Below are positions 7,061-16,229 of a stretch of 37,356 bases of DNA, in pieces. Source of the DNA: an uncultured Maritimibacter sp. Lineage in GTDB: Bacteria; Pseudomonadota; Alphaproteobacteria; Rhodobacterales; Rhodobacteraceae. The position numbers and the translations under genes are program-made. Location: NCBI GenBank assembly GCA_913063035.1, contig CAJXYS010000032.1, forward strand, positions 1 through 37,356. The letters are read 5' to 3'. The notes under the pieces are model-generated. The model ran no database searches. It was not told the origin of the DNA and worked only from the letters and a program-made list of their open reading frames with translations. Numbering within the stretch: the first letter of the stretch is position 1; each line of letters begins with the position of its first letter.

Positions 7061-8635
7061 ATGCAGGACGGGAAGGACGCAGGGCGATCCGGCGTGATCG
7101 CGTGGCTGCGCCGGGAATTCGATACGCTGCAGCTGGCCAGCTTTCTGCCGGTCCTGACCCTGATCGCCTACTGGATCCATGTCGACGCGGTCCTCTTCGT
7201 GGTCTCCTTCCTGTTCCCGATCCTTTTCGTGCTGCAGGATCTGAACCGCCCCGCGCAGCCGGTGGCGGCCCCGCCGGCGGCCGAGCCCGAAGACGTCCCG
7301 GAACGCGACAGCCTGACCGGCCTCGCCACCCGGCAGGAAGCCGTTGCCCGTCTCGAAGGCTACATCACCTCCGAACGCACCACGGGCCGGATCACGGCCG
7401 TGCTGCTCTTCGACATCGACAATTTCCACAAGGCCAACGAGCGTTTCGGGATCGAGGCCGGCGACGCAGCGCTCGCGACGCTGGCCACGCGCCTGACGGC
7501 GGCCGTGCGGGGCAAGGATCTGGTCGCGCGGATGGACGGGGATTCCTTCGCGGTGATCCTCGCCCCGGTACGACGGGCGGACCTGGAAAGCGTGGTGGCG
7601 GTCGCGGAACGGGTCATGGCCGGCGTCGCGCAACCGCTGCAGGCCGGGGGGCACAGGCTGCACCTGACCTGTTCGGCCGGGATCTGCCTGATGGGGCGCG
7701 CGCCGGAGAACACCGCGCTGTCAATGCTGCAATCGGCCGAGGTCGCGCTGATCGAGGCCCGGCAGGCGGGCGAAGGCACCATCCGCAGCTTCTCGCCCCG
7801 GATGCGGCGCGAGCAGCGCAAGCGCAGCACGCTCAGCGCCGAGCTGGACGCGGCGCTCGAGAACGGGCAGATCCGGCCCTGGTTCCAGCCCCAGATCTGC
7901 ACCGATACCGGCCGGATCACCGGGTTCGAGGCCCTGGCGCGCTGGGAACACCCCGAGGAAGGCGTGCTTGCCCCCGGTCGTTTCCTGTCCATCGTCGAGG
8001 CCGCCAGCCGGACCGAACGGCTGGGCGAGGTGGTGCTCTACCACTCGCTGTCCGCGTTGCGGTCCTGGGACAAGGCCGGGCTGGACGTGCCCAATGTCGG
8101 CGTCAATTTCGCCACCGACGAGCTGCGCAACCCGCGGCTCTGCGAGAAGATCAAGTGGGAGGTCGACCGCTTCGACCTCGCGCCGGAACGCCTGACCATC
8201 GAGATCCTCGAGACCGTGGTCGCCGAGCCCGAGGATGACAGCATCAGCCGCAACATTCACGGGCTGGCGGCGATGGGCGCCGCGATCGATCTCGACGATT
8301 TCGGCACCGGCCATGCCGCCATCGCCAATATCCGCCGCTTCGGGGTGAACCGGATCAAGATCGACCGGTCCTTCGTCCGGGGTGTCGACCAGGACAGCGA
8401 ACAGCAGCTGATGATCGCGGCCATCGTGCGGATGGCAGAATGCCTCGACATCTCCGCGCTGGCCGAGGGCGTCGAGACGCTGGCCGAGCAATCCATGCTG
8501 GCGCAGCTGGGCTGCCGCTATATCCAGGGCTACGGGCTGGCGCGGCCGATGCCCTTCGGCGACACCATCGCCTGGATCCACAAACACAACGAGAAACTCT
8601 CGCCCGGCCCCGACATCGGGCGCCGGGCCGGCTGA
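7061..8635 (+). CDS. GGDEF-EAL protein, probable c-di-GMP phosphodiesterase
   Basis: A 524-residue protein with two N-terminal hydrophobic segments (about 25-59), a GGDEF domain (about 80-245) and an EAL domain (about 258-510). The GGDEF active site is degenerate: DGDSF at 159-163 replaces GGDEF, so cyclase activity is unlikely. The upstream inhibitory-site motif RGKD (150-153, RxxD) is kept. The EAL domain has its metal and catalytic residues: FEALARW (Glu290), Asn349, ILET (Glu384), DDFGTG (412-417), Lys433 and AEGVET (468-473). It should therefore hydrolyse c-di-GMP to pGpG at the inner membrane. GGAGGAG lies about 9 nt before the ATG. Confidence 0.93.
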   Translation: MQDGKDAGRSGVIAWLRREFDTLQLASFLPVLTLIAYWIHVDAVLFVVSFLFPILFVLQDLNRPAQPVAAPPAAEPEDVPERDSLTGLATRQEAVARLEGYITSERTTGRITAVLLFDIDNFHKANERFGIEAGDAALATLATRLTAAVRGKDLVARMDGDSFAVILAPVRRADLESVVAVAERVMAGVAQPLQAGGHRLHLTCSAGICLMGRAPENTALSMLQSAEVALIEARQAGEGTIRSFSPRMRREQRKRSTLSAELDAALENGQIRPWFQPQICTDTGRITGFEALARWEHPEEGVLAPGRFLSIVEAASRTERLGEVVLYHSLSALRSWDKAGLDVPNVGVNFATDELRNPRLCEKIKWEVDRFDLAPERLTIEILETVVAEPEDDSISRNIHGLAAMGAAIDLDDFGTGHAAIANIRRFGVNRIKIDRSFVRGVDQDSEQQLMIAAIVRMAECLDISALAEGVETLAEQSMLAQLGCRYIQGYGLARPMPFGDTIAWIHKHNEKLSPGPDIGRRAG

Positions 8636-8673
8636 TCTCCGGCGCGCCCCCGGCGCCCTTGCCCGAAAAGCGC

Positions 8674-8702
8674 TTGACCTTTCAGGTCCACATCTGTTGA
8701 AC
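8674..8702 (+). promoter_or_regulatory. possible promoter upstream of yidC
   Basis: CTTGACC gives a strong -35 box (TTGACC, 8674-8679). Seventeen nt later TTGAAC (8697-8702) is a weak -10, matching 3 of 6. It lies about 40 nt upstream of the yidC start in a 103-nt gap after the GGDEF-EAL gene, which contains nothing else I recognise. It would let yidC be expressed independently of the signalling gene. Confidence 0.3.
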
Positions 8703-8738
8703 GGCCCTGAACTTGCACGGACAGGCGGTGTGCCCCTG

Positions 8739-10577
8739 ATGGACGATCAGAACAAGAACCTCATCCTCGCGACGGCCCTGAGCTTTCTCGTCATCCTGGT
8801 CTGGTTCGTCCTGTTTCCGCCCGAGGAACCCGTCCAGCAAGCACCGCAGGAAACCGCGGGCCAGGTGCAGACCGACGGCGGCGCCCCGATCGCCGCCACG
8901 CCCAGCACGGGCGGCACCGCGGGGCAGACCGGCACGCCGCCGACGCTGGCCACCACGGCCGAGGAGTCGCGCGAGATCGCGCTGTCCAAATCGCCCCGGA
9001 TCGAGATCGACACCCCCAGCCTGACTGGCTCCATCGCGGTGCGCGGCGGGCGGATCGACGATCTCGCGCTCAAGGCCTACAACGAGGATCTGGACCCGGA
9101 ATCGCCGCTGGTCACGCTGCTCTCGCCGGTGGGCGGGCCGGATTCCTACTACGCACTCTTCGGCTGGGCGCCCGGCGGCGCGCTCGCGCTCGAGGACGTG
9201 CCCGGTGCCAACACCCAGTGGCAGGTGCCCGAAGGCGCCCGCCTGACGCCCGACAGCCCCGTCACGCTGAGCTGGGAGAACGCCGGCGGCCTGCGCTTCG
9301 AACGCACGATCTCGGTCGACGAGGACTACATGTTCTCCGTCACCCAGCGCGTCATCAACACCGGCGCGGACGCCCAGCGCCTGGCCCCCTACGGCGTCGT
9401 GGCACGTCATGGCGAGCCCGACGTCACCGGCTTCTTCATCCTGCACGAAGGCGTGGTCCGGGTCTCGGACGGCGAGCTGGAAGAGATCGACTACAACGAC
9501 ATGCCGGACATGGATTTCGACGAGCGCGAGGCCGGCCGGGTCAACCTGCAGGCGGTCGAGCAGACCGGCTGGGTCGGGTTCACCGACAAGTACTGGATGA
9601 CCACGCTGATCGCCGAGCCGGGCCAGTCGTTCAGCTCGGTGGCGAAATACACCGGCGCCGCGGATATCTACCAGACGGAAATGCGGCTGCCGACGGTCAC
9701 CGTGGCGCCCGGCGAAAGCCAAGAGATCTCCTCGCGCCTCTTCGCGGGCGCCAAGGAGTGGGAAAAGATCCGCAACTACGAGGAAACCTTCGGAATCGAC
9801 CGGTTCGTCGATTCCATCGACTGGGGCTGGTTCTTCTTCCTGACGAAACCGATCTTCGCGGTGCTGCACTGGCTCAATGCCCTGATCGGCAACATGGGCT
9901 GGGCCATCATCGGGCTGACGCTGATCATCAAGGCGATCCTCTTCCCGCTCGCCTACAAGTCCTATGTCTCGATGGCGAAGATGAAGGAACTCCAGCCCGA
10001 GATGGAAAAGATCAAGGAGCGCGCCGGCGAGGATCGCCAGAAGCTCCAGCAGGAGATGATGCAGCTCTACAAGGAGAAGAAGGTCAACCCGGCCTCCGGC
10101 TGCCTGCCGATCCTGCTGCAGATCCCGATCTTCTTCTCGCTCTACAAGGTGATCTTCGTCACGATCGAACTGCGCCACGCGCCCTGGCTGGGCTGGATCC
10201 GCGACCTCAGCGCGCCGGACCCGTCCTCGATCTTCAACCTGTTCGGGCTGCTGCCCTACACGGTGCCGAACCTCGGCATTCTCGAGATCCTGTCGCTCGG
10301 CATCCTGCCGATCCTGCTCGGCGTGTCGATGTGGCTCCAGCAAAAGCTGAACCCGGCCCCGACGGACAAGACCCAGGCGATGATCTTCGCCTGGATGCCC
10401 TGGGTCTTCATGTTCATGCTGGGGCAGTTCGCCAGCGGGCTGGTGCTCTACTGGATCTCGAACAACGTGATCACCTTCACGCAGCAGTACCTGATCATGC
10501 GCAGCCAGGGCTACAAGCCCGACCTGCTTGGCAACATCCGCTCCGGTTTCAAGCGGGATTCCTCGGAAGAGAAATGA
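8739..10577 (+). CDS. yidC: membrane protein insertase YidC
   Basis: YidC inserts and folds inner-membrane proteins, alone or with SecYEG. The 612-residue protein has the Gram-negative layout: a first membrane helix (about 8-26), a large periplasmic domain of roughly 330 residues, and the conserved five-helix insertase core near the C terminus. Core signatures include SYVSMAKMKELQPEM, KVNPASGCLPILLQIPIFF and SGLVLYWISNN. A Lys (TLIIKAILFPL) occupies the first core helix where E. coli has the groove Arg. The ATG at 8739 is used rather than an upstream TTG because MDDQNKN is the typical N terminus. It overlaps the MOSC gene by ATGA. Confidence 0.97.
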   Translation: MDDQNKNLILATALSFLVILVWFVLFPPEEPVQQAPQETAGQVQTDGGAPIAATPSTGGTAGQTGTPPTLATTAEESREIALSKSPRIEIDTPSLTGSIAVRGGRIDDLALKAYNEDLDPESPLVTLLSPVGGPDSYYALFGWAPGGALALEDVPGANTQWQVPEGARLTPDSPVTLSWENAGGLRFERTISVDEDYMFSVTQRVINTGADAQRLAPYGVVARHGEPDVTGFFILHEGVVRVSDGELEEIDYNDMPDMDFDEREAGRVNLQAVEQTGWVGFTDKYWMTTLIAEPGQSFSSVAKYTGAADIYQTEMRLPTVTVAPGESQEISSRLFAGAKEWEKIRNYEETFGIDRFVDSIDWGWFFFLTKPIFAVLHWLNALIGNMGWAIIGLTLIIKAILFPLAYKSYVSMAKMKELQPEMEKIKERAGEDRQKLQQEMMQLYKEKKVNPASGCLPILLQIPIFFSLYKVIFVTIELRHAPWLGWIRDLSAPDPSSIFNLFGLLPYTVPNLGILEILSLGILPILLGVSMWLQQKLNPAPTDKTQAMIFAWMPWVFMFMLGQFASGLVLYWISNNVITFTQQYLIMRSQGYKPDLLGNIRSGFKRDSSEEK

Positions 10578-11329
10578 CCGCCCGCCTCGCGCATATCTGG
10601 CGGCACCCGATCAAGTCCCACGGGCGGGAGCCGCTGGATCGCGTGACGCTCGAGGCCGGCCGGACACTGCCCGGCGACCGGGTCTGGGCCGTCGCCCACG
10701 ACTCGGCGCGGTTGCCGGATCATCCCGCCTGGATGCCCTGCGCGAACTTCATGCGCGGGGCCAAGGTGGCAGCGCTCATGGCGATCGACGCCCGGCTGGA
10801 CGAGTCCGCACGATCTGTGACCCTGACCCACCCGGACCGGCCCGAGGTGACCATCCACCCCGACGATCCGGCGGACGCCGCGCGCTTCCTGGACTGGGTC
10901 GCGCCGCTCTGCCCGGCGGACCGGGCCCGGCCCGCAGCCATCGTCACGGTTCCCGAGCGGGGCATGACCGACACCGATTTCCCGTCCGTGTCGATCAACA
11001 ACCTCTCCTCGCACCGCGCCGTGTCGCAGAAGCTCGGCCGCGATCTCTCGGTGCTGCGCTGGCGCGGCAACCTGATCCTTGATGGTCTTGCTCCGTGGGA
11101 AGAGTTCGACTGGATCGACCGCGAGATCGCCATCGGGGGCGCGCGGCTGGCGGTGCGCGAACGGATCGGCCGCTGCATGGCCACCACCGCGAACCCCGAG
11201 ACCGGCCGCCGGGACGCCGACACGCTGGGCGTGCTGGAAGAGGGCTGGGGACACCGCGATTTCGGCGTCTATGCGGAGGTGATCGAGAGCGGCCCCGTCG
11301 CCCTGGGCGACCGGGTCGAGGTGCTCTGA
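10574..11329 (+). CDS. MOSC domain-containing protein
   Basis: A 251-residue protein with an N-terminal MOSC beta-barrel segment ([17 protein letters not shown], then LPGDRVWAV) and a C-terminal MOSC domain. The conserved Cys is in [18 protein letters not shown] (about Cys201), the expected molybdenum ligand, and [12 protein letters not shown] is also typical. Relatives include YcbX and mARC, molybdenum-cofactor enzymes that reduce N-hydroxylated compounds. No electron-transfer domain is attached, so the partner is unknown. The gene is wedged between yidC (4-nt overlap) and engB (TGATG overlap). I believe this order is conserved in Rhodobacterales. Confidence 0.9.
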   Translation: MTARLAHIWRHPIKSHGREPLDRVTLEAGRTLPGDRVWAVAHDSARLPDHPAWMPCANFMRGAKVAALMAIDARLDESARSVTLTHPDRPEVTIHPDDPADAARFLDWVAPLCPADRARPAAIVTVPERGMTDTDFPSVSINNLSSHRAVSQKLGRDLSVLRWRGNLILDGLAPWEEFDWIDREIAIGGARLAVRERIGRCMATTANPETGRRDADTLGVLEEGWGHRDFGVYAEVIESGPVALGDRVEVL

Positions 11330-11979
11330 TGCAGCTCTCCTTCCCCGAGGCCGCCGCCCCCGACGCCCGGGCCGCCGAGGCCGGCCGGCTGCTCTTCGCA
11401 GGCCCCTGCGATTTCGTGAAGGGCGTCGTCGCGATGGACGGCCTTCCGCCCGCCGACCGGGCCGAGGTCTGTTTCGCGGGACGCTCCAATGTCGGCAAGT
11501 CGACGCTCCTGAACGCGCTGACCGGTCGCCGGGCGCTGGCGCGGGCCTCGAACACGCCCGGCCGCACCCAGGAGATCAACTACTTCGCCCTCGGCGAAAG
11601 CCATTACCTGGTGGACCTGCCCGGCTACGGCTACGCCCAGGCCCCGAAGCCCAAGGTCGAAAGCTGGCAGCGCCTGCTCAAGGCCTATCTCGGCGGGCGG
11701 GTCTCGCTCCGCCGGGCCTTCGTGCTGATCGACGCAAGGCACGGGCCCAAGCCCGTGGACGAGGAGATCATGACGCTGCTCGACCGCGCCGCCGTCACCT
11801 TCCAGGCGGTGCTGACCAAGGCCGACAAGGTCAAGGCAAAGGATCGCGACGCGGTGCTGGAAAAACTGCGCGCGTCGCTGGCCACGCACCCGACGGCCTT
11901 TCCCGAGATCGTCGTCACCTCGGCCGAAAAGGGCACCGGGATCGAAACGCTGCGCGCGATCATCGCCGGTCTCGACTGA
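11329..11979 (+). CDS. engB: ribosome biogenesis GTP-binding protein EngB (YihA/YsxC)
   Basis: This is a TRAFAC-class GTPase needed for assembly of the 50S subunit. The 216-residue protein shows all G motifs: G1 GRSNVGKST (51-59), G2 within [12 protein letters not shown]3 DLPGYGYA (96-103), G4 TKAD and G5 TSAEKGTG. The length matches the family. The start codon overlaps the MOSC stop (TGATG). Its presence with rpmH, rnpA and yidC groups ribosome-assembly functions in this plus-strand run. Confidence 0.96.
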   Translation: MQLSFPEAAAPDARAAEAGRLLFAGPCDFVKGVVAMDGLPPADRAEVCFAGRSNVGKSTLLNALTGRRALARASNTPGRTQEINYFALGESHYLVDLPGYGYAQAPKPKVESWQRLLKAYLGGRVSLRRAFVLIDARHGPKPVDEEIMTLLDRAAVTFQAVLTKADKVKAKDRDAVLEKLRASLATHPTAFPEIVVTSAEKGTGIETLRAIIAGLD

Positions 11980-11998
11980 ACGCCCGCGCCGCCCGCTC

Positions 11999-12027
11999 TT
12001 GGCAAGGCGCGCCGCAGCGCGTAACAC
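11999..12027 (+). promoter_or_regulatory. possible argB promoter
   Basis: TTGGCA (11999-12004, 5 of 6 matches to consensus) and TAACAC (12022-12027, 3 of 6) are spaced 17 nt apart in the 71-nt engB-argB gap. They end 23 nt before the first argB start. This could drive argB separately from the upstream run. Confidence 0.4.
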
Positions 12028-12050
12028 GGGCCGGACGCAGGACGAGGCCG

Positions 12051-12917
12051 ATGAAAAAGCGGAGCACCATGAACCGGGACTGGATCGCCACCGCGCGCAC
12101 GCTGAGCGAGGCGCTGCCCTATCTTCAGCGCTACACCGGCGCGATCGTCGTCATCAAGTTCGGCGGCCACGCCATGGGCGACGCCGCGGAGATGGACAGC
12201 TTTGCCCGCGACATCGTCCTGATGCGCCAGGTGGGCGTGAACCCGGTGATCGTCCATGGCGGCGGGCCGATGATCAACGAGATGCTGGAAAAGCTGAGCA
12301 TCGAGTCCGATTTCGTGCGCGGCAAGCGCGTCACGGACGGCGCGACGATCGACGTGGTCGAAATGGTGCTCTCGGGCCTGGTGAACAAGCGCATCGTGCA
12401 GGCCATCAACAACCAGGGCGGCAAGGCGGTCGGCCTTTCGGGCAAGGATGCGCGGCTCATGGTCTGCGAACCCGACGACCCGGAACTCGGCTTCGTCGGG
12501 CGCCCGGCAGAGGTGAACCCCGAGGTTCTGACCCAGCTGTTCGAAGCGGGCATGATCCCGGTGATGGCCCCGCTCGGCATGGGGCGCGGGGGCGAGACCT
12601 ACAACGTCAACGGCGACACGGTGGCCGGCGCCGTGGCCGGCGCGCTGAAGGCCGACCGGCTGCTCCTGCTGACCGACGTGGCCGGCGTCAAGGACGAGAC
12701 CGGCGACGTGCTGACCGACCTGACCCCCGAACAGGTGCACGAGTTGACGGCGGCCGGCGTCATCGCGGGCGGCATGATCCCCAAGACCGAGACCGCGCTG
12801 GCCGCGATCGAGGGTGGGGTGCGCGCCGTGGTGATCCTGGATGGCCGGGCCCCCAATGCCTGCCTGCTGGAGCTTTTTACGGACCACGGCGCCGGCACGC
12901 TGATCCGCAAGGGCTGA
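12051..12917 (+). CDS. argB: acetylglutamate kinase
   Basis: ArgB phosphorylates N-acetyl-L-glutamate, the second step of arginine biosynthesis. The 288-residue protein has the amino-acid kinase fold with glycine-rich motifs [10 protein letters not shown] and [14 protein letters not shown]. It also has [25 protein letters not shown] (substrate site) and [11 protein letters not shown] (nucleotide site). The N-terminal helix with [12 protein letters not shown] is of the type found in arginine-inhibited, hexameric ArgB, so feedback inhibition by arginine is plausible. An internal ATG at 12069 has a CGGAG about 6 nt upstream and could be the real start, giving 282 residues. No other arg genes are in the window. 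Confidence 0.95.
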   Translation: MKKRSTMNRDWIATARTLSEALPYLQRYTGAIVVIKFGGHAMGDAAEMDSFARDIVLMRQVGVNPVIVHGGGPMINEMLEKLSIESDFVRGKRVTDGATIDVVEMVLSGLVNKRIVQAINNQGGKAVGLSGKDARLMVCEPDDPELGFVGRPAEVNPEVLTQLFEAGMIPVMAPLGMGRGGETYNVNGDTVAGAVAGALKADRLLLLTDVAGVKDETGDVLTDLTPEQVHELTAAGVIAGGMIPKTETALAAIEGGVRAVVILDGRAPNACLLELFTDHGAGTLIRKG

Positions 12918-12918
12918 G

Positions 12919-13584
12919 ATGCCGGACCCGGCGTCCTACGACGCGATACGCGCCGCGCTCCGCACGCGCCATCTGGACATTTTCGGTGCCTTCCACCCCG
13001 GCCCTGATGACGGCGTCCCACCGGGGGCCGCGACGCTGCTCTTGCTCGGCCCGGACGAGCCAGGCTTCTGGCCGGCGGTTCGGGACGCCCCGGAATTCGC
13101 GGACGGGCGCCCCGACCCGCTGGACCGCTGGTCGGAACGGGTGATCGGGACGCTGGCCCGAGAGCTCGGCGCCACGGCGCTCTACCCGTTCGGCGGCCCG
13201 CCCTTCCAACCCTTCATCCGCTGGGCCACACGCAGCGGACGCGCCTGGCCATCGCCCGTCGGGCTGCTGGTGCATGACCGCGCGGGGCTCATGGTCTCGT
13301 ACCGGGGCGCGCTGGCGCTGCCCCGGCGGCTCGAGCTGCCCGCCGCGGCCTCCTGTCCCTGCGACACCTGTCCGGACCGGCCCTGCCTGGCCGCCTGCCC
13401 GGCCGGGGCGCTGACCGGCGAAGGCTACGACCTCGCCGCCTGCCACGGGTTCCTCGGGACGCCTGCCGGTGCAGACTGCCTGGAGCGCGGCTGTGCCGTG
13501 CGCCGGAGTTGCCCGGTCAGCCAGGGCTATGGCAGGCTTGCCGTGCAATCGGCCTTCCATATGCGGGCCTTTCACGGAGACTGA
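12919..13584 (+). CDS. ferredoxin-like iron-sulfur protein, function unknown
   Basis: A 221-residue protein with nine Cys in the C-terminal third (146, 148, 151, 156, 160, 175, 187, 192, 198). They include C-x2-C-x4-C-x3-CP (148-160) and a second group ending in CP (198-199). This suggests one or two 4Fe-4S clusters. The N-terminal 140 residues have a weakly QueG-like appearance (LLLLGPDEPGFW, PFGGPPFQPFIRW) but no cobalamin motif I can identify. It starts one base after the argB stop and ends 3 nt before the phosphatase gene. Homologues beside argB in related genomes are usually just called ferredoxin. I do not know its reaction. Confidence 0.75.
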   Translation: MPDPASYDAIRAALRTRHLDIFGAFHPGPDDGVPPGAATLLLLGPDEPGFWPAVRDAPEFADGRPDPLDRWSERVIGTLARELGATALYPFGGPPFQPFIRWATRSGRAWPSPVGLLVHDRAGLMVSYRGALALPRRLELPAAASCPCDTCPDRPCLAACPAGALTGEGYDLAACHGFLGTPAGADCLERGCAVRRSCPVSQGYGRLAVQSAFHMRAFHGD

Positions 13585-13587
13585 GCC

Positions 13588-14091
13588 ATGCGCCGCCTGA
13601 TCCTGATCCGCCATGCCAAGTCAAGCTGGGACGACCCCGACATCGACGACCATGCCCGGACGCTGAACGACCGCGGGCGCCACGATGCCCCGCGTATCGC
13701 GCGCTGGCTGGCGGAGAAGGGCCACGTGCCGGACGAGGTGCTGTGCAGCGATGCCGTCCGCGCCCGCGAAACCTGGGACCTGATCTCGGGGGGGCTGCCC
13801 GGCGACGCCGCGGAGCTGCATCTTCTGCCGGAACTCTACCATGCGGGTCCGCGCGAGATGATCGCGGCGCTGCACCGGGCACGGGGCCGGTCGGTGGCGA
13901 TGATCGGGCACAATCCAACCGTCGGCGAGGTCGCCCGGCGGCTGGCGGCGACGGCCCCGGACCATCCGAAATTCGGCCAGTACCCGACGGCCGCAACGCT
14001 GGTTCTGGATTTCCGTACCGACGACTGGCGCGGCGTGCTGCCGGACACCGGCACGCTGGTAGACTTCGTCGTGCCGAAAGACCTGGACTGA
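13588..14091 (+). CDS. SixA-like histidine phosphatase
   Basis: A 167-residue member of the histidine phosphatase (phosphoglycerate mutase-like) superfamily. The catalytic RHAKS motif is at residues 8-12 (His9), the second arginine cluster is SDAVRARETW (Arg58, Arg60), and the second catalytic His is in IGHNP (about His108). The compact form and RHAKS motif resemble E. coli SixA, which dephosphorylates a phosphohistidine in the nitrogen PTS. The substrate here is not shown. GGAGA lies about 8 nt before the ATG. It is the last gene of the plus-strand run. Confidence 0.87.
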   Translation: MRRLILIRHAKSSWDDPDIDDHARTLNDRGRHDAPRIARWLAEKGHVPDEVLCSDAVRARETWDLISGGLPGDAAELHLLPELYHAGPREMIAALHRARGRSVAMIGHNPTVGEVARRLAATAPDHPKFGQYPTAATLVLDFRTDDWRGVLPDTGTLVDFVVPKDLD

Positions 14092-14093
14092 CC

Positions 14094-14113
14094 GGCGCGG
14101 GACAGCCCGCGCC
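14094..14113. terminator. bidirectional hairpin between convergent genes
   Basis: GGCGCGGG (14094-14101) pairs perfectly with CCCGCGCC (14106-14113) around the 4-nt loop ACAG. It occupies the 31-nt gap between the convergent phosphatase gene and bztD. Neither side has a clear U-tract, so it is a strong stem that may stop or protect 3' ends rather than a textbook intrinsic terminator. Confidence 0.5.
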
Positions 14114-14122
14114 GCCGCACCC

Positions 14123-14914
<792 letters not shown>

Positions 14915-14926
14915 TTTTCAGCCCTC

Positions 14927-16228
14927 TCATTTGTGCCCGGTCTGGAGGCGGCGCTCCAGACTCATCGAGTATTGGGACATGAAGAAACAGAAGATGAAGA
15001 ACAGCAGCGCGATGAAGGCGTAAAGCTCCCAGACGATGCCCTGCCATTCGGCATTGGCGCGGATCGCGTTGGAGAACCCGATCGGGTCCAGCAGACCGAT
15101 GATCGACACCAGCGTGGTATCCTTGAAGAGCCCGATGAAGGTCGAGACGATCCCCGGGATCGAGATCTTCAGGGCCTGCGGCAGGATGATCAGGCGCATC
15201 GACTTCCAGTAGTCGAGGCCCAGCGCGTCGGCGGCCTCGTACTGGCCGCGCGGCAGCGCCGCGAGCCCGCCCCGGACCACTTCGGCGATATAGGCCGAGG
15301 CGAAGAGCGTCACCATGATGACCACCCGCAGGATGATGTCGAAATTCGTCCCCGGCGGCATGAAGATGTTCAGAAGGGTCGACGCCACGAAGAGCAGCGT
15401 GATCAGCGGCACGCCCCGGATGAACTCGATGAACCCGACCGAGAGCGACTTGAGGATCATCAGGTCCGACTGCCGGCCAAGCGCCAGCACGATGCCGAGC
15501 GGCAGCGAGGCGCCGATGCCCGTCACCCCGATGATGATCGACAGCATGAAGCCCCCGAACTGGCGGCTTTCGACCGGCGTCAGCCCGATCGGGATCGCCG
15601 AGGCCAGCGTCGCGGCCACGGGCCCGGCCAGCAAGAGCCACCACAGCACCGTGCCCAGCACCGCCGCGATCACCGCGGCCAGGCTGCCGAAGCGATCGAT
15701 CAGGACGCGGAACAGGCCGTAGCCCACGGCGAACCCGGCGACGATGGCGATCGGCGTCCAGATGGTGCCGCCCCAGAGCAGCCAGCCCGCGATGAACGGG
15801 TAGAGCCCCGAGAACCAGAGCATCTTGCGCGGCACGTTCGGGTAAAGAACCGGCGCGAGCGCGAAGATCATCAGGATGAAGGCCAGGTTCGGACGCCAAT
15901 AGAGCTCGCTCGGGTAGAAGCCGTAGATCAGCTGCAGGTAACGCTCGCGGATCACGGCCCAGCAGGCACCGCTGGTGCCCTCGCCATAGGCAACCGCGAT
16001 CTGTTCGCGGCATTCGTTGAGCGAGGTCGCCGTCCAGGAGGATTGCAGCACCCAGGGCAGGACGGAGGCCAGGACCCAGTAGATTACGTAGATCGAGGCC
16101 AGCGTCAGGATGCTGTTGAACCACCCGCTGAAAAGATTCTCGCGGATCCAGCCGATGACACCCACCTGCGAGGGCGGCGGCGTCTGCGGTTCGAGCATGT
16201 CGCGGCGGACAAAGGAGGTATCGCTCAT
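14927..16228 (-). CDS. bztC: amino-acid ABC transporter permease BztC
   Basis: An inner-membrane permease of 433 residues, far longer than typical HisM/GlnP permeases, as in BztC/AapM. Several N-terminal membrane segments and an insert containing two Cys precede the conserved permease core. The core ATPase-contact (EAA) loop is EVVRGGLAALPRGQYEAADALG. AAGGAGCGG lies about 6 nt before the ATG, and the gene starts one base after bztB ends. With BztB it should form a heterodimeric channel served by BztA and BztD. Confidence 0.95.
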   Translation of the reverse strand: MSDTSFVRRDMLEPQTPPPSQVGVIGWIRENLFSGWFNSILTLASIYVIYWVLASVLPWVLQSSWTATSLNECREQIAVAYGEGTSGACWAVIRERYLQLIYGFYPSELYWRPNLAFILMIFALAPVLYPNVPRKMLWFSGLYPFIAGWLLWGGTIWTPIAIVAGFAVGYGLFRVLIDRFGSLAAVIAAVLGTVLWWLLLAGPVAATLASAIPIGLTPVESRQFGGFMLSIIIGVTGIGASLPLGIVLALGRQSDLMILKSLSVGFIEFIRGVPLITLLFVASTLLNIFMPPGTNFDIILRVVIMVTLFASAYIAEVVRGGLAALPRGQYEAADALGLDYWKSMRLIILPQALKISIPGIVSTFIGLFKDTTLVSIIGLLDPIGFSNAIRANAEWQGIVWELYAFIALLFFIFCFFMSQYSMSLERRLQTGHK

Positions 16229-16229
16229 C

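Noticed and set aside
8682-10343. 553-codon open frame opposite yidC
   Set aside because: It is the antisense of a clear YidC reading frame and shows low-complexity charged sequence without motifs.
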